From NCBI GenBank assembly GCA_014169315.1, contig AP022133.1, positions 4,533,032 through 4,597,031 of the forward strand: a stretch of 64,000 nt of DNA, in the 5' to 3' direction. Source of the DNA: Enterobacter cloacae (GTDB lineage: Bacteria; Pseudomonadota; Gammaproteobacteria; Enterobacterales; Enterobacteriaceae). The notes below the pieces were generated by a model. The model was not told the origin of the DNA. It saw only the letters and a list, made by a program, of their open reading frames with translations, and did not search any database. Shown here piece by piece: positions 59,677-64,000 of the stretch. The first letter of the stretch is position 1, and the number at the start of each line of letters is the position of its first letter. Position numbers and translations under genes: made by a program.

Positions 59677-61041
59677 TTACTTACCAATACAGAAGCTCGA
59701 GAAGATCCTTCCCAGCAAATCATCCGACGTAAACTCCCCGGTGATCTCACTCAGATTTTGCTGCGCCAGGCGCAGCTCTTCCGCCAGCAGTTCACCCGCC
59801 CATGCGCCAATCAACTGTGCTTTACCCTGAACAAGGTGGTTTGCTGCCTCTTCCAGCGCCTGCAGATGACGACGACGCGCCAGGAAGCCGCCTTCCATGC
59901 TGGTGTCAAAGCCCATGCTCTGCTTGAGGTGATTACGCAGGTCATCCACACCTTCGCCAGTACGTGCCGACAGGCGGATCAGTGAGTGACCATTCACATC
60001 GCTGATGCCCAGCGTTTCGCCAGTGACGTCGGCTTTGTTACGCACCACGGTGATTGGCAGTTTGGCTGGCAGACGGGCGATAAAGTCTGGCCAGATGTCC
60101 GCCGGGTCAACCGCGCTGGTGGTTGTGCCATCCACCATAAACAACACGCGGTCGGCCTGCTCAATTTCCTGCCAGGCGCGCTCGATACCAATGCGCTCTA
60201 CTTCATCGCTGGCATCGCGCAGACCCGCAGTATCAATAATGTGCAGCGGCATCCCGTCGATGTGAATATGCTCGCGCAGTACGTCACGGGTGGTGCCGGC
60301 AATGTCAGTGACGATCGCCGCTTCACGGCCTGCCAGCGCGTTCAGGAGGCTCGATTTTCCGGCGTTAGGACGACCGGCAATCACCACCTTCATCCCTTCA
60401 CGCAGCAGGCTGCCCTGACGCGCTTCGGCACGGACCGCATCGAGATCGGCCATCACGCTGTTGAGCTGGGCTTCAATTTTGCCGTCAGAGAGGAAGTCGA
60501 TCTCCTCATCCGGGAAGTCGATGGCCGCTTCGACGTAGATCCGCAGGTGAGTAAGTGCTTCCACAAGATGATTCACGCGGGCAGAAAATGCCCCCTGCAG
60601 CGAGTTCAGTGCGGAGCGAGCCGCTTGTTCAGAGCTGGCGTCGATCAGGTCGGCAATTGCCTCGGCCTGTGCCAGGTCGAGTTTGTCGTTCAGGAAAGCA
60701 CGCTCGGAGAACTCACCCGGCTTCGCAATGCGCAGCCCAGGCAGGGTCAGAATGCGTTTTAACAGCAGGTCGAGGATCACCGGGCCGCCGTGACCCTGCA
60801 GCTCCAGCACATCTTCGCCGGTAAAGGAGTTCGGGCCAGGGAACCACAGCGCAATGCCCTGATCCAGCGAGGTGCCGTCGGTATCTTTAAATGGCAGATA
60901 ATCAGCGTAACGCGGCTTTGGCAGTTTACCCAGCACCGCTTCAGCCACCTCGCGCGCCTTCAGGCCGGAGATACGCAGAATGCCAACACCACCGCGTCCC
61001 GGTGGGGTTGCCTGGGCGACGATAGTGTCGTTATGGCTCAT
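59677..61041 (-). CDS. mnmE: tRNA modification GTPase MnmE (TrmE)
   Basis: Partner of MnmG in wobble-uridine cmnm5 modification. It has 454 aa as in E. coli. The N-terminal folate-binding domain shows [20 protein letters not shown]; the inserted G domain has [14 protein letters not shown] near residue 223, the switch [17 protein letters not shown] and VRNKAD. The C-terminal FCIGK carries the catalytic Cys451. It follows yidC in the rpmH-rnpA-yidD-yidC-mnmE run, with a terminator between them. Confidence 0.98.
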   Translation of the reverse strand: MSHNDTIVAQATPPGRGGVGILRISGLKAREVAEAVLGKLPKPRYADYLPFKDTDGTSLDQGIALWFPGPNSFTGEDVLELQGHGGPVILDLLLKRILTLPGLRIAKPGEFSERAFLNDKLDLAQAEAIADLIDASSEQAARSALNSLQGAFSARVNHLVEALTHLRIYVEAAIDFPDEEIDFLSDGKIEAQLNSVMADLDAVRAEARQGSLLREGMKVVIAGRPNAGKSSLLNALAGREAAIVTDIAGTTRDVLREHIHIDGMPLHIIDTAGLRDASDEVERIGIERAWQEIEQADRVLFMVDGTTTSAVDPADIWPDFIARLPAKLPITVVRNKADVTGETLGISDVNGHSLIRLSARTGEGVDDLRNHLKQSMGFDTSMEGGFLARRRHLQALEEAANHLVQGKAQLIGAWAGELLAEELRLAQQNLSEITGEFTSDDLLGRIFSSFCIGK

Positions 61042-61063
61042 GGTTTGTCTCTACAGTGTTGCA

Positions 61064-61090
61064 ATAAAAAAAGGCGGTCAATCGACCGCC
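61064..61090 (-). terminator. Terminator between yidC and mnmE
   Basis: On the minus strand GGCGGTC and GACCGCC pair around GATT, followed by seven T residues. It lies within the 74-base gap, so part of the yidC transcript should stop before mnmE, which then needs readthrough or its own promoter. Confidence 0.9.
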
Positions 61091-61115
61091 CTTATTTTAG
61101 CGTTAACTTACCTGA

Positions 61116-62759
61116 TCAGGATTTTTTCTTTTCGCGGCTATGCAGGCCACGTTTTTCCAGACCACGGTAAATCAGCTGCTGCTGGATGATGGTCACCAGG
61201 TTGCTGACGATATAGTACAGCACCAGACCTGACGGGAACCACAGGAAGAACACGGTGAAGATGACCGGCATAAAGGTCATGATCTTCTGCTGCATCGGGT
61301 CGGTCACGGTAGTCGGAGACATCTTCTGGATGAAGAACATCGTCACGCCCATCAGGATCGGCAGGATGTAGTACGGGTCCTGTGCAGACAGGTCATGGAT
61401 CCACAGTGCGAACGGCGCGTGGCGCAGCTCAACGGAACCCATCAGCATGTAGTACAGCGCAAGGAAGATTGGCATCTGGATAATCAGAGGGAAGCAACCA
61501 CCCAGTGGGTTCACTTTCTCTGCTTTATACAGGGCCATCATTTCCTGGCTCTGACGCTGTTTGTCATCGCCCAGACGCTCACGCATTGCCGCAATCTTCG
61601 GCTGCAGCATACGCATCTTCGCCATGGAGGTGTACTGCGCTTTAGTCAGCGGGTACATGATGCCACGAACGATGAAGGTGATAACGATGATGGAGAAGCC
61701 CCAGTTGCCCAGGAAGCTGTGGATGAACTTCAGCAGCTTAAACAGCGGCTGAGAGATGAACCACAACCAGCCGTAATCCACGGTCAGATCCAGATGCGGC
61801 GCAACGGCAGCCATTTTGTCCTGGATTTCCGGGCCAACCCACAGGGTGCTGGTCAGCTTACCGGTTTGACCCGGCTGAACCAGAACCGGCTGCGATTTGT
61901 AGCCGATGGCTGCAATACCGTTACCGAGATTCGCGGTGTAGAAATTGTTGGTACCGTCGTTGTTTGGCACCCACGCTGTGGCGAAATACTGTTGCAGCAT
62001 TGCCACCCAACCGTCTTTAGCGCTGACGTTCAGGTTTTCGTTATCGGCAATGGTGTCGAATTTGTATTTCTCGTACTTCGCGTCAGGCGTGGAGTACGCC
62101 GCGCCACGGAAGGTATGCAGCGCAAAGTTGCTGCTTCCGGTGTCACGGTGAGTCGGCAGATTGATGGATTGCTTCAGCTGGCCAAAGGTCGACAGTTCCA
62201 GCGGTTTTGCACCGGTGTTCTGTACGTTGTAGCCCACGCTCACCGCATACTCACCGCGTTTCAGGGTGAAGGTTTTGGTGAAGGTGTTGCCTGCCGCATC
62301 GGTGTAGGTCATCGGGATAGCGATTTCGTTCTGACCATCAGCCAGCACGAACGCGTCTTTCTCGACGTTATACAGCGGACGCGCACCGTTAGCCGGGTTA
62401 TCCGGGCCATCACGACCGGTCAGGCCGCTCTGAGCCTGGTAGATAAACTCAGGCGTGGTTTCCAGTAACTGGAACGGTTCGTTAGACTTCAGCTCTTTCG
62501 GGTAGGTCAACAGCAGCGCTTGCTCAACATCACCACCACGGGTGTTGATAGTCAGCTCAAGCACATCGGTCTTAACCGTAATCTGTTTCCCCTGGCCACT
62601 GGCCGGTACGCCCTGGTCGGCGGCGCTACCCGCTGCGGTGGTCGTGGTCTGCGTGGTCTGCTGCTGGGGTTGAGGATTTTTATCCTGCTCCCATGCCTGC
62701 CAGATCATGAAAGACACGAACAACAAAGCGATGATAAGAAGATTGCGTTGCGAATCCAT
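61116..62759 (-). CDS. yidC: Membrane protein insertase YidC
   Basis: YidC inserts and folds inner-membrane proteins alone or with SecYEG; ATP synthase subunits a and c, also encoded here, are classic clients. It has 547 aa (548 in E. coli). The N-terminal anchor [20 protein letters not shown] is followed by a large periplasmic beta-domain (about 60-340) and five C-terminal membrane helices with the groove arginine in [20 protein letters not shown]. The basic tail ends [15 protein letters not shown]. The Gln- and Thr-rich linker near residues 30-55 varies among species. Confidence 0.98.
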   Translation of the reverse strand: MDSQRNLLIIALLFVSFMIWQAWEQDKNPQPQQQTTQTTTTAAGSAADQGVPASGQGKQITVKTDVLELTINTRGGDVEQALLLTYPKELKSNEPFQLLETTPEFIYQAQSGLTGRDGPDNPANGARPLYNVEKDAFVLADGQNEIAIPMTYTDAAGNTFTKTFTLKRGEYAVSVGYNVQNTGAKPLELSTFGQLKQSINLPTHRDTGSSNFALHTFRGAAYSTPDAKYEKYKFDTIADNENLNVSAKDGWVAMLQQYFATAWVPNNDGTNNFYTANLGNGIAAIGYKSQPVLVQPGQTGKLTSTLWVGPEIQDKMAAVAPHLDLTVDYGWLWFISQPLFKLLKFIHSFLGNWGFSIIVITFIVRGIMYPLTKAQYTSMAKMRMLQPKIAAMRERLGDDKQRQSQEMMALYKAEKVNPLGGCFPLIIQMPIFLALYYMLMGSVELRHAPFALWIHDLSAQDPYYILPILMGVTMFFIQKMSPTTVTDPMQQKIMTFMPVIFTVFFLWFPSGLVLYYIVSNLVTIIQQQLIYRGLEKRGLHSREKKKS

Positions 62760-62761
62760 CG

Positions 62762-63019
62762 TTAGTGTTCTCTGGTATCAAAGGGTCCTGGGGGGACGGG
62801 GTCGTCTCCACCTGGGTGTAAAGGGTGGCATTTTAATACGCGTTTCACCGTCAACCAACTGCCTTTTATCACTCCAAACCTGCGCAATGCCTCAATTCCG
62901 TAGCTTGAGCATGTTGGGGTGAAACGGCAGTGCGGCCCGAGTAGCGGACTAATCAGGCGTTGATAGACCCGAATGAGGGCTATCAGGACCCGCGAGCCAG
63001 GCGACAGTGACGGAGCCAT
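62762..63019 (-). CDS. yidD: Membrane protein insertion efficiency factor YidD
   Basis: An 85-aa protein thought to help YidC-dependent insertion. The family core [20 protein letters not shown] and the following HPGGDDPVP are intact, and an N-terminal amphipathic helix ([16 protein letters not shown]) would lie on the membrane. Its start overlaps the end of rnpA by 37 bases, and it ends two bases before yidC, so translation of all three is probably coupled. Confidence 0.96.
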   Translation of the reverse strand: MAPSLSPGSRVLIALIRVYQRLISPLLGPHCRFTPTCSSYGIEALRRFGVIKGSWLTVKRVLKCHPLHPGGDDPVPPGPFDTREH

Positions 63020-63342
63020 AATTTCTCCAACGCTTCCGTGAGAGCACGGTTATCGAGGTCGGCAACCCCCTTTTTAGCCACCACCACGAAATCCATAGAA
63101 GGCAGTTCGTGCTGACGTAAACGGAAGCTTTCACGCGTCAGACGTTTAATCCGGTTGCGTTCATGCGCACGCTTAACGTTTTTCTTGGCGACAGTAAGAC
63201 CGATGCGGGGATGCCCCAGCGAATTCAGGCGGCCGAGGATGGTGATTTGCGGCGTGCCAGCCCGTTGTGGCTGCTGGAAGACGAAAGTGAAATGAGTGGG
63301 AGTTAACAAACGTAACTCCCTGGGAAATGCTAGCTTAACCAC
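62983..63342 (-). CDS. rnpA: Ribonuclease P protein component
   Basis: The 119-aa protein subunit that helps the RNase P RNA bind pre-tRNA. It starts [20 protein letters not shown]. The conserved RNR motif is in [19 protein letters not shown] near residue 55, with the central basic cleft and [10 protein letters not shown] upstream. It is cotranscribed with rpmH, 16 bases upstream, as in most bacteria. Confidence 0.98.
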   Translation of the reverse strand: MVKLAFPRELRLLTPTHFTFVFQQPQRAGTPQITILGRLNSLGHPRIGLTVAKKNVKRAHERNRIKRLTRESFRLRQHELPSMDFVVVAKKGVADLDNRALTEALEKLWLRHCRLARGS

Positions 63343-63358
63343 TCAGGGGTTAGCTTTA

Positions 63359-63511
<153 letters not shown>

Positions 63512-63600
63512 CTAAACTTGAATAAATTCACTGACTTTTGCGTATACCCGAACGAGTTTCGAACGACTAACGCCTCAGCGTGGGTGATTAAAGAGGCCGG

Positions 63601-63629
63601 ATTGTAATAATTGTACACTCCGGAGTCAA
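63601..63629 (-). promoter_or_regulatory. rpmH operon promoter
   Basis: On the minus strand TTGACT (63624-63629) and TACAAT (63601-63606) are exactly 17 bases apart, about 100 bases before rpmH. The hexamers are close to consensus, fitting a ribosomal protein gene. Confidence 0.85.
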
Positions 63630-64000
63630 TTCTCTTTCCTTATTTCCCGCGTATTTCCGCACGTTTTCGCGTGGAAAATGAGCAACGGACGACGCAGGAA
63701 GATGAGCATCACGCGCCGGGTCGAGGATTATACGGCCTCCCCAACAAAGCGCAAGGATCGTCCTGGATCTTCGTTAGATCATTTAAGTAAAAAATTGTCT
63801 GTGCTCATTAATTTTTCCAATATGCGGGCTAAATCGTGGGGCACTCTCGTCAGGATCGATTACACTTACCCGGTTTCGGATCTTCCTGTGGATAAATCGG
63901 GAAGAATCTGTGAGAAACAGAAGATCTCTGACTCAGTTTAGGCTATGATCCGCGGTCCCGATCGGGATCCCAGGATCCGGGTCAGGATAAAATTGCAGAT
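63630..64000 (+). promoter_or_regulatory. dnaA upstream control region with DnaA box and GATC cluster
   Basis: No gene is seen here; the sequence from about 63870 matches the E. coli dnaA promoter region from memory. TGTGGATAA at 63887-63895 is a consensus DnaA box for autoregulation, and TATGAT at 63944-63949 could be a -10 box. Ten GATC sites fall within roughly 63755-63980, including three in the last GC-rich palindrome TCCCGATCGGGA (63956-63967). The dnaA start codon should lie shortly beyond 64000. Confidence 0.75.

Noticed and set aside
61395..62468. 357-codon plus-strand frame opposite yidC
   Set aside because: Antisense of yidC, with a His/Gln/Arg-rich composition typical of reversed coding DNA.

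Overview
The window is a stretch of enterobacterial core chromosome around the replication origin. Nearly every protein matches its Escherichia coli K-12 counterpart closely in length and motifs, and gene order is mostly that of K-12. The tryptophanase operon is missing between mnmE and mdtL, the bgl/cbr genes are missing between phoU and yieH, and yihF is missing between dsbA and yihG. Together with the 16S rRNA this suggests an Enterobacter-like member of the Enterobacteriaceae (Enterobacter, Lelliottia, Leclercia or a close relative). The species cannot be fixed from sequence reading alone.

Layout. 1-2571: the 3' part of glnL, then glnG and the tiny membrane gene yshB. 2671-5061: hemN, a candidate 60-aa membrane ORF, yihI and the CsrC sRNA on the minus strand. 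5329-9064: yihA, the Spot 42 sRNA and polA. 9503-13570: yihG, dsbA, srkA, yihD, mobA and mobB. 13678-18993: a complete rRNA operon read leftward (16S, tRNA-Glu, 23S, 5S) with P1, P2, boxA and terminator. 19143-27131: yieP-hsrA and the rbsDACBKR ribose operon with two operators. 27328-33963: kup, ravA-viaA, asnA, asnC. 34054-37499: mioC, the replication origin oriC, mnmG, rsmG. 37500-44988: an AT-rich spacer and the nine-gene ATP synthase operon. 45279-48716: glmU, glmS. 48932-53618: the Pho regulon operon pstSCAB-phoU. 53706-59565: yieH, adeP, yieF, yieE, yidZ, mdtL. 59677-63499: mnmE, yidC, yidD, rnpA, rpmH. The last 500 bases are the rpmH promoter and the upstream control region of dnaA, whose coding region lies beyond the window.

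How it works together. The window holds the machinery and control points of chromosome initiation: oriC, DnaA boxes near mioC, polA and dnaA, and a dense GATC cluster before dnaA. It also holds the energy supply (ATP synthase), the membrane insertase YidC that inserts ATP synthase subunits, cell-wall precursor synthesis (GlmU, GlmS), phosphate uptake and sensing, ribose and potassium uptake, nitrogen control (NtrBC), and tRNA/rRNA modification (MnmE, MnmG, RsmG).

I found no phage, integrase, transposase, CRISPR array, toxin-antitoxin pair or defence island, and no gene set that looks like an undescribed system. The points most worth a second look are the rRNA-operon junction (yieP on one side, mobBA on the other), the unannotated small membrane ORF between yihI and hemN, the inverted-repeat-rich spacer before the atp operon, and a long imperfect hairpin between glmU and glmS. 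Statements about E. coli come from memory of that genome; no database search was run.
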